A stretch of 64,000 nucleotides of DNA, taken from the NCBI GenBank assembly GCA_940671915.1, contig CALNVZ010001532.1, forward strand, positions 94,342-158,341, given 5' to 3'. The notes below the pieces were generated by a model, which was not told the origin of the DNA, ran no database searches, and was given only the letters and a program-made list of their open reading frames with translations. This DNA comes from Paracentrotus lividus. Its lineage: Eukaryota > Echinodermata > Echinoidea > Camarodonta > Echinidae. Position numbers and translations under genes: made by a program. Shown here piece after piece: positions 49,792 to 60,480 of this stretch (the stretch's first letter is position 1; the number at the start of each line of letters is the position of its first letter).

Positions 49792-49797
49792 TTTATT
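49792..49797 (-). terminator. Poly(A) signal AATAAA abutting the stop codon
   Basis: On the minus strand the TGA stop (49798-49800) is directly followed by AATAAA. If used, the mRNA would have a 3' UTR of only some 15-30 bases. Confidence 0.45.
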
Positions 49798-50484
49798 TCA
49801 TTTATCTACTGGAGGATAGGTGAACTGGCGACAAGACTGATGGGTCATTGACATATCGGTGGCAAACGAACAGCAATAAACAGGAGGGCCAATGTCCATC
49901 CAAAAGGTCGCCGTCATGTGGGTTGCAGAATAACTGACGGGGATCTTGAAAACACATTCAAACGAGTTCTGGAAACAGGTCAGATTGCCCTTACCGTCGT
50001 TGCCGACCGTTGAATTACAGTGCAGCTCCTTCATAGTTGGGGTGTAGGGCGAGGCTTGAACAGCACACTTTGCTTCACCAGGAGGGAAAAGGACATCGAT
50101 GTACGCAACTTGCACCAGGTTCGTGACATCTCCGTCGATATTCTCCCTCATGGCGAGGATGTAGAATCCTCTATCAGACCGATCGATCCTCTGGAGCAGC
50201 AAAGTCACCGTTACCGAGGTCTTGTTACGAATATAATGCACCAAGATACGATCTCGCTGTCCAGGAAGAAGGCATGATGTATCCATGATTCCGTTGACGC
50301 AGAACACGCAGGATTGATCTGGTGCAAACAAGTCGTAGGAGTAGGTCACCTCCTCTGAAGCAGTGGAGCGAGAGAAGAAAACGACTGCATCTTCTCCCTC
50401 TGGAAATTCGTAAACTTCTTGTGTTGTAATAGGAGACAAATTTGTTCCCAAACATAACATAAGACACATTATGACCGCTTTCAT
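49798..50484 (-). CDS. Small secreted Ig-like protein with CCS-type C-terminal domain (pair 1)
   Basis: 228 residues. The first ATG of the frame is at 50484 (MKAVIMCLML); the few upstream codons begin with GTG. Residues 1-20 look like a signal peptide. Residues about 23-132 resemble a V-type Ig fold with DRGFY (104-108) in the place of the DxGxY motif, but the usual cysteine after Y is missing. A second domain (about 136-222) is cysteine-rich: C140, C156, LTCFQ at 168-172, then FWMDIGP and CCS at 204-206, C218. No membrane anchor, so it is probably secreted. It is paralogous to 56392-57270, which shares CFQ, FWxD and CCS. Divergent from the receptor gene at 51212 with 727 bp between. No known family recognised. 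Confidence 0.82.
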   Translation of the reverse strand: MKAVIMCLMLCLGTNLSPITTQEVYEFPEGEDAVVFFSRSTASEEVTYSYDLFAPDQSCVFCVNGIMDTSCLLPGQRDRILVHYIRNKTSVTVTLLLQRIDRSDRGFYILAMRENIDGDVTNLVQVAYIDVLFPPGEAKCAVQASPYTPTMKELHCNSTVGNDGKGNLTCFQNSFECVFKIPVSYSATHMTATFWMDIGPPVYCCSFATDMSMTHQSCRQFTYPPVDK

Positions 50485-51211
50485 GATGATGATCTTCACT
50501 GTAACTCTTTTGTTAAATAAATGTTCTGGGCCTTTGTTTTTTTTTAGCTATGAGGTATTAAAAGGGCTCTGTCAAACACCGTTGCACTCAATGTTCCAAA
50601 TCGTTTACCTCTTGAACAAGAAATTTCCAGGGTATCATAAATAAACGCAGTGTTCAGAAGCTCTCACAAAATAATCGTTCCTGCAAAGCTATGATTGAGT
50701 TGACTTCAAAAAATGAATTATTTGTAGAGCGTTGACGTGATACATTTATATGGAAACCAATCCAGTTTAGACAACACGATATAAGTATTTGCTTCCTCGA
50801 AATTTATAAGCTAAAAAAAATGGTCATAATACACAGACAAAGATAAATGTCAATTACCTACTGCAAAATAAAGGTTGTTCACTTAGCAAATTTTATTATA
50901 GTAAAGCAATTTGTTACTTCAACTGAAACCAGGTTGCCAACTACAAGTTTAAGAACGAGTTTCGATCAAAACACTTCAAGAACGGCACAACGAATAATAT
51001 GAAACATCAGATGGATGTGAAACTTAAATTCTTTGATTAATTCAGTGATTTATGAAATCTCAAAGTATCACATCCTGACACATTAACCTTTAACAAAGTC
51101 TTTATTATATTGACAGTACACATGAACAGATAGGAAGCAATACTATTGACACAGGTGCAATGCCATAGACCAGGAAATCTGTCGCAGTAGTCCATAATAA
51201 GGCCAAATAGT
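50485..51211. promoter_or_regulatory. Candidate shared divergent promoter region (pair 1)
   Basis: A 727-bp interval between two head-to-head genes. Short AT-rich words such as GATATAAGT are present, but no TATA box can be assigned with confidence. Shared regulation is inferred only from the arrangement. Confidence 0.35.
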
Positions 51212-53323
51212 ATGGCGACTTTTATCTTGTCTCGTAAATATTGGAATCCAAACCCTGGACTATGCTTTTTATCGATTTTAATCATAATTCATAGCAATGC
51301 AATGGAATCTAGTTGCTCGAGTTCTTTTGAATTCGTGACCCAACCCAGCGATGTGATCGTAAAAGAGGGAGATCCAGCGTCATTTGAATGTACTCTTCAA
51401 TCAAGAGCTCCTTTTACGTCGGTGTCGTCATACTGGATAAATGGTAAAACCGAGAATGTCCTCCAACATCCCTTCGTCAATATCACTACAATACCTATCA
51501 CCGCCAATAATCGGGTTATGTCTAGGCTCACAATACAGAGAGTACAAAGAGAGATGAACATGTTGTATAGATGTTCCATCATAATCCATGATCACCCGGG
51601 CAATGTAGTGTCATCTGGTTTTGGAAGGCTGGATGTGTTGTACTTTCTGAGGGAAGATGATCTGCATTGTAGAGGACCAGCGAGCAATGTCCTTGAAGAA
51701 GGAGAACAACTCGCCATTCGATGTGAAGGGTCCGAGAGCAATCCACCGGCTCTGCTCATGTGGTTGTGGCCTAATTCAACGTCTTGGAGCACATCATTTG
51801 TGCCTCAAGCAGCAGAAACCACATTGACTTCAAACATCACCATAACGCGATTGCTACATAACAAACTAATTTTCTGTCTTGCGACTAGCATGGAATTTCC
51901 AGGTGAGAGCGTCAACTGTTCGATGGGCCCCTTTAAGGTAATTCATTCTCCAATGGTAGAGGTCGTTCCGCTGCAATCCGAGATGCGTTGGCCTCTAGAA
52001 ACGAACATGTTTTTCCAATGTCTCACAACCGGGTACCCAGAGGTAGTGGGATACAACTGGTCTTGTTCCCCTTTAAAGGCGTTTGGACGATGTTCCTCCC
52101 AGTGGCAGAACTTGACCATAGTTGTAAACCCCGTCCGAGATGAAGAGGTTTTGACTGTAATTTGTGAAGCCTGGAACAGAATCGGAAAGTCTCAAAGTGA
52201 GTCTATCGTTACGATAAGCCATGAAGAAAAATCGTTAGTGCCCAACTGTAACTCTGATACATCATATGTACAAGAACAAAATAGGGACAAAGACATCTTC
52301 CTTGAGTATAGCAGTATGCGTGATGGTAACAATAATCTAAGGTGTTCCACCAAGGTTCAAAACACTGGCAACATCACTTTCCGATGGTCTTTGGACGGCA
52401 TTTCAAACTCCGAAGAAAAGGGACATTTTATGCTTCAAACAAATGACATGGAGAGAACTGACATAATCGCGTACAGCCTATATGAGCCAGTACATACTGG
52501 GATAATTACATGCGACTTTGAATCTCGCTTATCGGGTGAACCGAAAATGCACCAGATGTCATGCTATGTACTTGTGGATATCTTTGATGTTAATATAAAA
52601 AGTACCGACGTCGACACAATCCAACGCAGTGACAGTTCTACAATGATGCCATCAGATGAACGATCTGGCCTAACAAACAATGCTACCAAATTGAACACAA
52701 CTAGTCATGATTCAAAAACATTTTGGAATATCTTTTTGATGGTAGCCGTTGCTATTACGGTAGTTCTGGGTATCGTGCTTTGTTCTATAGCGATTGCTCT
52801 GGGTTGGAAGAGGCTCACGGCTACAGGGAGGTATGACGCTCAACAATCCGTCAGTGGAATTCATCAAGCTGATATGAGTAACGATATCCCATCTGCTGAA
52901 ACAAAACCGACAGTGTGTCAGATGAATTCAAGTCCATTATATGAAGTTCCCAATGAGAGGCTAACCATACCAATACTCAGTAAAAATAACCCGTTCCCGA
53001 ATGTGTCTTGGTCCGGTGACAGAAACGAAAGGCAAAGAAGAGGACATTCTGACAGTATGTATGAGGGAGAAGGTTCGAGTACTGACAGACCAAGGAGCGG
53101 CTGTTCTTCGAGTTCTTCAGATCTGAGGATGTCCTATATGTATGAGGACTCAGAGGAAAATGGAGCTGTGTACCATTATGAAAATCGACAAGTTGTGGAG
53201 TCCATGATTGGCAATGTCGGAAGCAAGTACTTCGCCAAAGTGATAGAAAACCATCGTATCCGCCGACTTGAAGATAATCAAGAGAAGAGTGACGACGAAA
53301 ATTCGAGCTCTATGTCGGAATAA
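51212..53323 (+). CDS. Ig-superfamily transmembrane receptor, tyrosine-rich tail (pair 1)
   Basis: 703 residues in one exon, ATG at 51212. Signal peptide about 1-30. Four Ig-like units: D1 C60-C121, D2 C171-C222, D3 C270-C318 with extra C285/C294, D4 C378-C434, with many NxS/T sites. Membrane span 504-531, then a 172-residue cytoplasmic tail with tyrosines in YEVP (577), YEGE (617), YEDS (644), YENR (656; Grb2-type YxN) and KYFAKV (673), plus Ser- and acidic-rich stretches. This is a type I receptor likely to signal through tyrosine phosphorylation (inference). Ig receptors usually have an intron per domain, so the single exon is notable. Paralogue of 60481-62359; YE(V/I)PN is conserved in both tails. 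Function and ligand unknown. Confidence 0.88.
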   Translation: MATFILSRKYWNPNPGLCFLSILIIIHSNAMESSCSSSFEFVTQPSDVIVKEGDPASFECTLQSRAPFTSVSSYWINGKTENVLQHPFVNITTIPITANNRVMSRLTIQRVQREMNMLYRCSIIIHDHPGNVVSSGFGRLDVLYFLREDDLHCRGPASNVLEEGEQLAIRCEGSESNPPALLMWLWPNSTSWSTSFVPQAAETTLTSNITITRLLHNKLIFCLATSMEFPGESVNCSMGPFKVIHSPMVEVVPLQSEMRWPLETNMFFQCLTTGYPEVVGYNWSCSPLKAFGRCSSQWQNLTIVVNPVRDEEVLTVICEAWNRIGKSQSESIVTISHEEKSLVPNCNSDTSYVQEQNRDKDIFLEYSSMRDGNNNLRCSTKVQNTGNITFRWSLDGISNSEEKGHFMLQTNDMERTDIIAYSLYEPVHTGIITCDFESRLSGEPKMHQMSCYVLVDIFDVNIKSTDVDTIQRSDSSTMMPSDERSGLTNNATKLNTTSHDSKTFWNIFLMVAVAITVVLGIVLCSIAIALGWKRLTATGRYDAQQSVSGIHQADMSNDIPSAETKPTVCQMNSSPLYEVPNERLTIPILSKNNPFPNVSWSGDRNERQRRGHSDSMYEGEGSSTDRPRSGCSSSSSDLRMSYMYEDSEENGAVYHYENRQVVESMIGNVGSKYFAKVIENHRIRRLEDNQEKSDDENSSSMSE

Positions 53324-53960
53324 TTCTTTTCGCTCTCGAAGAAAATGACTATAGACAGATTTTTTGAACCATTAAAAGCAAAGAAATATGATATATGTAA
53401 GTTGAATACACTGCTAAGATTATTTGGCATAGAAACAAAAAATACAATAAAAAAAAAAAAAATATATATAATTGCGTATACCTATGCTGGACGTCTTTTT
53501 TTTTGTTGACGTTTTTAAATGTATAATTGGCAAAAGGTCGAGGTCAGACGATGTTAGTGTAAAATGGCGTGTTTAATTGACAATAACGTTAATAACAATT
53601 AATTCAGGTATGAAAATATTTTTTTTTAGTGCACGGTAGTTAAAAGAGATATAGACATAAACCCATTAAGATTTAAGATTATATTGTTGAATATTTTTTT
53701 TATATATTCAAAAAACTGAGCAATGAACCAAAGTACACTTTGAAAAATTTATGATTAACTATCCTATATGATTATTGTATGAAACTACGTAGTTGCTGAA
53801 CATATAAATGTACATATATTAGATGTTTGAATATGAACACTAACTATACCAGGATACATTTTTTTTTATTTGACGGAATATTTCGATGAATAAAATTAAC
53901 CAAGCCTGTATCGCATGTTAACATATTGCAGGTTTTACCTTCGTGATGGTGTTGGCCAGT
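53324..53960. other. 3' flank with AATAAA and poly(A) tract
   Basis: AATAAA at 53,446-53,451 runs straight into an A-tract to about 53,461, some 120 bp after the receptor stop. It may be the poly(A) signal, or a relic of retroposition given the intronless gene. The remainder is AT-rich without features. Confidence 0.4.
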
Positions 53961-55230
53961 GTCAAGGGGAGCAGGCCTGTGATAGACAGCAATAGAGTGT
54001 GGATCTGTGGTGAGGACAAGAAGGTGTTGGCCTGTGTGTGTGTGTGTGTGTGTGTGTGGGGGGTTTTGTTAAGAAGGGTCTGTGAGGGTGGAAGGGTAGT
54101 GCCATGTGTGTGAAGTTGAGGGCTTGTGTTTCAGAATGATGGGGTGTGTAAGGGTGAGAGGGTGAGTGGTTGGATAAGAGGGTAAAGATGTGGGCATGTG
54201 TGTAAGGGTGAGAGAGGGTGTGGTCATATGTGTAATGACGAGGTAACATGTGCATCTGTTTCGTATGATACGATGGCATGCTGTCTTGTGAGTGGGAAGC
54301 GGTGAGGGTGAGAGGGCACAGGGCATCTGTGGAAAGATAGGCCTACTAGGGCGTGTGATATTAAGAGAGTGTGAGGAGGTGTGGGCTTGAGTTTGAGGGT
54401 AAGAGGATGTGGGCCTTTGTGATTGGGTGAATTGGAGTGTACTTGTATGTTAGGGTGAAATGATGTGGGCCTGGAAGTGGGCCTGTGTGTGTGTTGGTGG
54501 GGTGACATGGTTTGGACTTGTATGTGGGTTGAGAGCGTTTAAGCCTGTGTGTGTGTGTGTGTGTGTGTGAGTGAGGGTGTGTGGGCTTGCGTGTGAAGGT
54601 GAATGTGTGTGTACCTTGGTTATGGGCCTGTGTGTATGCGGGTAAACTTCTTACACTCACACACAGGTCCACTCCATCTCAACCGCACACGCAGCCCCCC
54701 CCCCCCTCTCATAAACTCAAACGCAGGTCCACTCCCCCTCACCATCACACGCAGGCCCACACTTCTTACACAAGGCCCACACCCTTCACCCTCAAACCCA
54801 GACTCAAACCCTCTTGCCCTTACATACAGATCCACATCCTCTCACCCTCACACACAAAGATCCACACCCTCTCACTTTCACACACAGACCCATAATCACA
54901 CTTAATCTACCACCCTCTCCGTCTCACCCTCAAACACAGGCCCACTCTCCATCACCCTTATACATACATGTATACTCCCCTCATACGAGGGCCCACACCC
55001 TCACACAGGCAAACATCCGCTCATCCTCACACACGGGTCAACACCCGCTCACACACAGACCCACGTCCTCTCATCCTCACACACAGATTAACTCTCCCTC
55101 ACCCTCACACACAGACTCACTCTCCCACCCAGCCCACATCCTCTCATGCTCAAACACGGATCAACACCCTCTCACCAACATATCCACACACTCTCATCCC
55201 TGCACTCGTGCCAACAGCCCAAGCACTAAT
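53960..55230. repeat. Inverted GT/CA-rich minisatellite
   Basis: From about 53,960 to 54,645 the top strand is made of GTGTGGGCCTGTGTGTGAG / GGGTGAGAGGGTGTGG units. From about 54,655 to 55,230 it switches to the complement (CACACAGGCCCACAC, CCTCTCACCCTCACAC). The two halves can form a hairpin of several hundred bases. Open frames of Thr/His/Pro repeats here are not genes. It separates the two Ig gene pairs. Confidence 0.92.
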
Positions 55231-55467
55231 ACCTCAATCATGTCAACTTGACTACCCGTGTTATTTTAGTAAGGTTTGGTTTATATATTTCGCATCCAAT
55301 AGAAAAGACATGAAATACAAATTTAACATTGAAATAACAGTTTGTCTATAAAACATAAATAATTCAAAGGTTTGAACAAACAATAAAAACGCCGTGCTTT
55401 TAACCAGTTACTATGCGACTTTGACCATGAACCTTACAACTTCTGAATAATATTAATTTATTCCTTA

Positions 55468-55612
55468 AAGGCGCGGTCCCACTGGCTTTTTAGGATGATT
55501 TGCGTATGAATTGCGGATTGTTTGTTTTGTTTTTGTTTTTTGTTGCGGATGAACGAAATTTGTATACGCAACTCATGCGCAATTAATCCTCCCGTCAGTG
55601 GGACCGGGCCTT
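55468..55612. mobile_element. Short MITE, TIR AAGGCGCGGTCCCACTG
   Basis: AAGGCGCGGTCCCACTG (55468) and CAGTGGGACCGGGCCTT (ending 55612) are imperfect inverted termini. Inverted words GCGTATG/ATGCGC and GCGGAT continue inward. 145 bp, no coding capacity; target duplication not resolved. Confidence 0.75.
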
Positions 55613-56391
55613 GACACTGTAAAATGATTTTATAATGCAGAATGTATGTCATCCACAACACTTGTTGGCATTACTGGATGATGTGACAATTGCGTTCCCT
55701 TTGTCGAAATTGTTAAAACATGGCGATAATTTAACTTTTAAACTTTTATTTCTACGTCACGTGGTGCATTTTACAATCGAATATTGATTTGTAACTTGTA
55801 CAATACGACAACAAATCTTAGTCATTTGAGCTTTAGATTTCTTAAACGTCTCCACTAGGAAGTGCTGTAATTGTGTTTTCGACTTGGATAGCATGAACCA
55901 GCGTAATGTTACGCATACCACTATTTCCGACACAAAAACAAAAAGCACATTTATTTGGGGATATCCGAAGTTTTTGATAAATTATATAACCAGATAATGC
56001 AAATTTAGGATATTACAAACATTGTGTTCAGTGAATTTTCTGCAGCTGGACCGAAAAATTAAACATTTAAATCCACATGAAGGAGAGATGTTACTTAGAG
56101 TAATGATTATGTTAAACTACATTTTGGAAGTTGAGATATGACCACAAACCCATTAAAGAATATACATGGGTTTACTCATAATTACCAATATTAACTCATA
56201 TTCTCAAACACGCCATTCTGGTTGGTTTGAAATAATGAATGAATACATTAATATACAATTTAATTCAATACACAACAATTGTGATGAACCAGTGCTAACT
56301 AAATATTTAAATGATGCAAGTAAATATCAATGGTAATAGATAATGACATTCATGTAATAGACCAGCTTTTAATTACATGCCCACTACGACC
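55613..56391. other. No recognisable feature
   Basis: AT-rich unique DNA between the MITE and the next gene. No gene-like frame. Confidence 0.6.
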
Positions 56392-57270
56392 TCACGATAT
56401 CAAAAACATAGTAAGTAAAAATAAATAGAGATAGTGCACAAAAAGAATCGTTTGTTTTGTGCAGCCTGAATCTGTCTCTGACACAAAAGGTGATATTGAT
56501 GAGTGTAGAGGGTCATTTCTTATTATAATAGCTGTGGTAGTAGAAGTATCAACGTAATTATGCTCCTCACTTCCTGGATTATTGAAATCAGTACATAAAC
56601 TTTCGTTTAATACTCTAGTATATAAGCCGTGAGAACAGCAAGAAACTGGACCATACTTATCTAACCAAAACACCCCAATAGTAACTGGCCCCGACATATC
56701 TATTGGCCCATTGTAAGGTACCTTTTTACCATATTGGAAGCAGGTTATACTCGTTTCTTCATCTCCTCTTGTAGCACTACAATGTGCTTCCCGAAGATAG
56801 AGCGAGTAATTGCTATTAGTAATTCGGCAATGTGCAGGTCCACGAGGAATTCGAACCTCAACTTCTTTTACTAGAGTGTCATCCCAATTGTATGGGTCAT
56901 TGAATAGAATGACAGTGAATACATAAATAGCAGCATCTACCATTTCTACATCAGCAATGTGTATATTTACAGCAAGAAGGCCGTTTTTTGAGTCAGTCAC
57001 AGTAACCGTAAACCTTGACACTTGTGATTCATGTAGGAAACCTTTAGGATCATTATGTCCATTCACGTTAAAAGGACGATCTTTGGTCTTGAAATGAAGT
57101 GTGAAATATGGATAAACTTGAATGCTATCTCTAACAGGCCATGATAGTTCAAATGGGATGTTGCCTGAAGTGCTGGCATTTAAAGTTATACGTTCTTGTT
57201 GCTCCATGGCTAATGCGTCAGCAAAGCCCCCTGGTCCACCAATTATGATTACTAACACTGCAATTAACAT
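56392..57270 (-). CDS. Ig-like protein with CCS domain and GPI-like tail (pair 2)
   Basis: 292 residues, ATG at 57270. Signal peptide about 1-20. An Ig-like region (about 25-140) has DAAIYVF in the DxGxY position, again without the canonical cysteine. The second domain shares with 49798-50484 a P.GPAHC start (C148), C164, ITCFQ at 175-179, FWLDKYGP and CCS at 211-213, and C226. Unlike pair 1 it continues with a Ser/Thr-rich stalk and ends in a hydrophobic segment (about 274-292) with small residues before it (SETDSG), typical of a GPI-attachment signal; a membrane tail is the alternative. Divergent from the receptor-like gene at 60481. No known family recognised. Confidence 0.8.
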   Translation of the reverse strand: MLIAVLVIIIGGPGGFADALAMEQQERITLNASTSGNIPFELSWPVRDSIQVYPYFTLHFKTKDRPFNVNGHNDPKGFLHESQVSRFTVTVTDSKNGLLAVNIHIADVEMVDAAIYVFTVILFNDPYNWDDTLVKEVEVRIPRGPAHCRITNSNYSLYLREAHCSATRGDEETSITCFQYGKKVPYNGPIDMSGPVTIGVFWLDKYGPVSCCSHGLYTRVLNESLCTDFNNPGSEEHNYVDTSTTTAIIIRNDPLHSSISPFVSETDSGCTKQTILFVHYLYLFLLTMFLIS

Positions 57271-60200
57271 CTGGAGCGTGATTTAAAGAAGACACGCGAG
57301 TAAATTCGTCAGTCATCTGTTCTTTAGCCAATGTAAATGATGTATGCTTTTACTTCTATAAGAAAAAAAGAAAGGAAAAAGATTGATACTTTGTATGCAT
57401 CATCTACTAATCGATTTAGGAAATTCATAGATTCTTACAATATTTCTTAATGCAATAAGATTAATGAAATAAATTGGAATATTCTTAATCCTGGTCTGCA
57501 ATAGAATGAAACCCGTATCATTTTATGGCCTTATTTGCTAACAAAATCTATTAAACTAGATAAATAAATAAAACCTTAAGCTAATTAAATGTAATGGAAC
57601 TAGGTGGAGTAGATTTAGTTTGCAAATTTCTCTTAGTTTTAAGAGTAAATTGATGTAGGTTATATCCCATGGTTTTCATGTTATTGTTGTCATATCAACC
57701 AACCTGATTTCGCATCCCTTTGTTCATTCCCCCCCCCCCTCCCCAAATGGCAACAATATTTTTCCGAGCACTTTACTTACATGACTTATTTTGGCAATGC
57801 GTAAATTCGGTGAACAAAATATAATTCTAAACGGCATGCTGATTTGTTATGTTACAATAACAGAACTATAAGGTTTTAATTATTGACTGCATTGGTTAAT
57901 AAATTTTATTTTGATTTTTTTTTAATAACATAAAGAAAAAAAAAAACACACACAAAAAAACAAAATAATACTGATCTGTTTCTTCATCTTTTGACTGGTT
58001 GTGAATAGGCCTATGGTATACATTTGATGTGCAAACTGCGAAGTATAAGATCGAAAATTCAATAAAAACGAAAATCATCGGATTTGCTAACCTGAAATTG
58101 TTGTGGCGTATCCGCTGTTCACCTCTTGATGTCTATATAGCTCTGACTCCTCCATCAGACCCAGTTAAAAGCTGTGGATATTTGGAATAAATATGTAAAT
58201 GGTTAATCGACATCATTCCGACCGGGTTTGATAGAGGTGCGCAAAACAAAGTAAATGGACTAATTATGTTCCAATGTGTGGTAACTTTAATCTCTCAAAA
58301 TAATCAATGTGATATAGTCAGTATGGGGATTCATTTGTTTGTATCCACTGTTTCTTAATTCAAGAATAATTAAAAATATATTAAAAAGATTATATTGAAA
58401 GAGACATTATTAACTCTAAAGCACTGACTGCAACTGCAAAATATTATGAGGTATATTTTTTAAACAGATTTCTACGGATACCAACGTTATATATAAGTGA
58501 ATCCATCATCATCATCATCATCAGTATTACCATAATCAATATATGCAATATACGGTATTTATAATGTATATATAATTATCATATTACTATAGAAAAAATA
58601 AATAGTCTTAAATAACTTACCATTTGAAGTGGTGATATAACTGTATATTTTGTGTATTTCGCCTTTCAAGAGAAAACTATTAACACAATCTGTAACATCA
58701 TGCTCTAAAATTCTTTTCAAGCGGACACTGCTACATCAATTGGCAAAATAGAATGGCAATCAAGAATGATTACTCTATCATACTGTAAGTGGGTGGCAAC
58801 ACCCATTTGTTGGATGAACGGGTCAATGTTTGAATTAATCACATGATAATAAATCAGGGGAGGTTGTGTAAACAAGAGTGGTAATCTCTGTTATTTTTTT
58901 TTTAGACTTTATTTAAAATGCTCTTCTTATGACGATCAATAAAAGTAAGTATATAGTATTACGATATCGATTGAGATAAAGCTGTTAATGTTTAACAAAC
59001 ATCTTATTAGAACATAATGAAGACGCCGCATTCCAAATCCCCCCCCCCCCAAAAAAAAAATAGGGTAAAAAAAGTGGTCCTTAAGGAATGAAACGTTGTT
59101 ACAAAATTACCCCATTGAAATTTGTATAAATAATTCATGTCCTGTTTTCATAGAGCGCCAGTGACCATTCGCACTGAAATCGCTAGATCAATTTTCAATT
59201 AATCATCTTCTTGTTGCTTTTTTGACAAACATAACCAAGGAAAGCCATTCAGGTTTTATTTTACAAAATTTCCATCTCTAAGTTTTGTATGCTCCCATTA
59301 TTTGTGTTTTATTTACACCCTTTTTTTTCGGTAATGCAGGCGCCAAGCTCCCTAAGCCCAGCATTCAAATTAGAGTTGGCTCTCAATTAAAAATATTTTG
59401 TCTCAGTATCAGTTCAACGACTTTTCCCCTGATTTCATTATTTGCTTAAATGAGACTTTGTTCATAAGTCCAAGTTAAGAGACTATACTAATCAAACAAA
59501 TGACAAACCTGCCGATTCCTAATCAACAAATTGCGTGTGATCTCTAACCGTATTATGCAGATAATATATATTTGTTTATCATAATATCAACTGTAGGCAA
59601 ATAAACCAACGTCTAATCTGAGCTTTATGAGTATCATTTCCTCGAACATCACGAATTTTGAACGGATATCGTCAAGTATCTTTCAAATGAATTTCTTGTA
59701 TACGTCCGTAAATACAAGAATTCAGATATGGGGTATATTGGGCCAAGAACATATTTAAAAAAAACAAACTAATCTATGGATAAAATTTTAGTACGTCTAA
59801 TGGTTAAGATGTTCTTTCTTATTTTTATCATAGTTTAATTTTTGTTGAGACTCATTTTTTCTAACACAATCCCTTCGTTCCCACCCAAGTTAAGAAATCA
59901 AGTGCCTCTTCAAATATTTTGGAAGGTAGGCTCAGTTAAGGCTCAATTTTCCTTTTTGTGAATACTGACATAAAACCTCAATTACGTTTTTGTGTTTTAT
60001 TTTCCACATCTAGACAGGCAAAATATTTTCGTTTATCTTAACCTTGGCTCTCTTTCATACGATCGCAAAAATTTGTTTTCTCAATCTTTCCTTATTTGTG
60101 TACCATTCGCAATTTATGTGTAAAGATTTTCAACAAATTCCTTCTTTATCTGAAAATAAGAAAACCGAATCTGCTTTTTATGTAAATTGCAGTGCCTTAA

Positions 60201-60480
60201 ATTTCATAACAAGTTTTAAAGGGCGAATTGATTTAAGAGTCCTATTTAACACTTCTATACAATACTTTTGAATTATTTATATCACTTAAATTTTACCGAT
60301 AATGTTTCGATCAACTTCATTTCGAATAAGGGTGATTTTTCATTTTGAAGAAATAAAGAAACCAAAAACATTGGAGAGAAGATAAGCGCACTCTGGTTAT
60401 TAATGATCACTTCCGTTATATTTATTTCAATTTAACAGTCCTACCCTTCATGCCCACTATTGTAAAAGCGTTTCAGATTT
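57271..60480. other. Intergenic region between the divergent genes of pair 2
   Basis: 3.2 kb of AT-rich DNA with a C-run (about 57,729-57,737), (CAT)n near 58,504-58,522 and a C10/A9 tract near 59,040-59,060. A 75-codon plus-strand frame at 60,044-60,271 begins with TTG and looks like chance. No exon could be supported. Confidence 0.6.

Noticed and set aside
53962..55351. Several 70-145-codon frames on both strands
   Set aside because: They read the inverted GT/CA minisatellite; composition is pure repeat.
60044..60271. A small hydrophobic frame upstream of the second receptor, possible signal exon
   Set aside because: It begins with TTG, has no homologue near the first receptor, and the receptor frame already has its own signal region.
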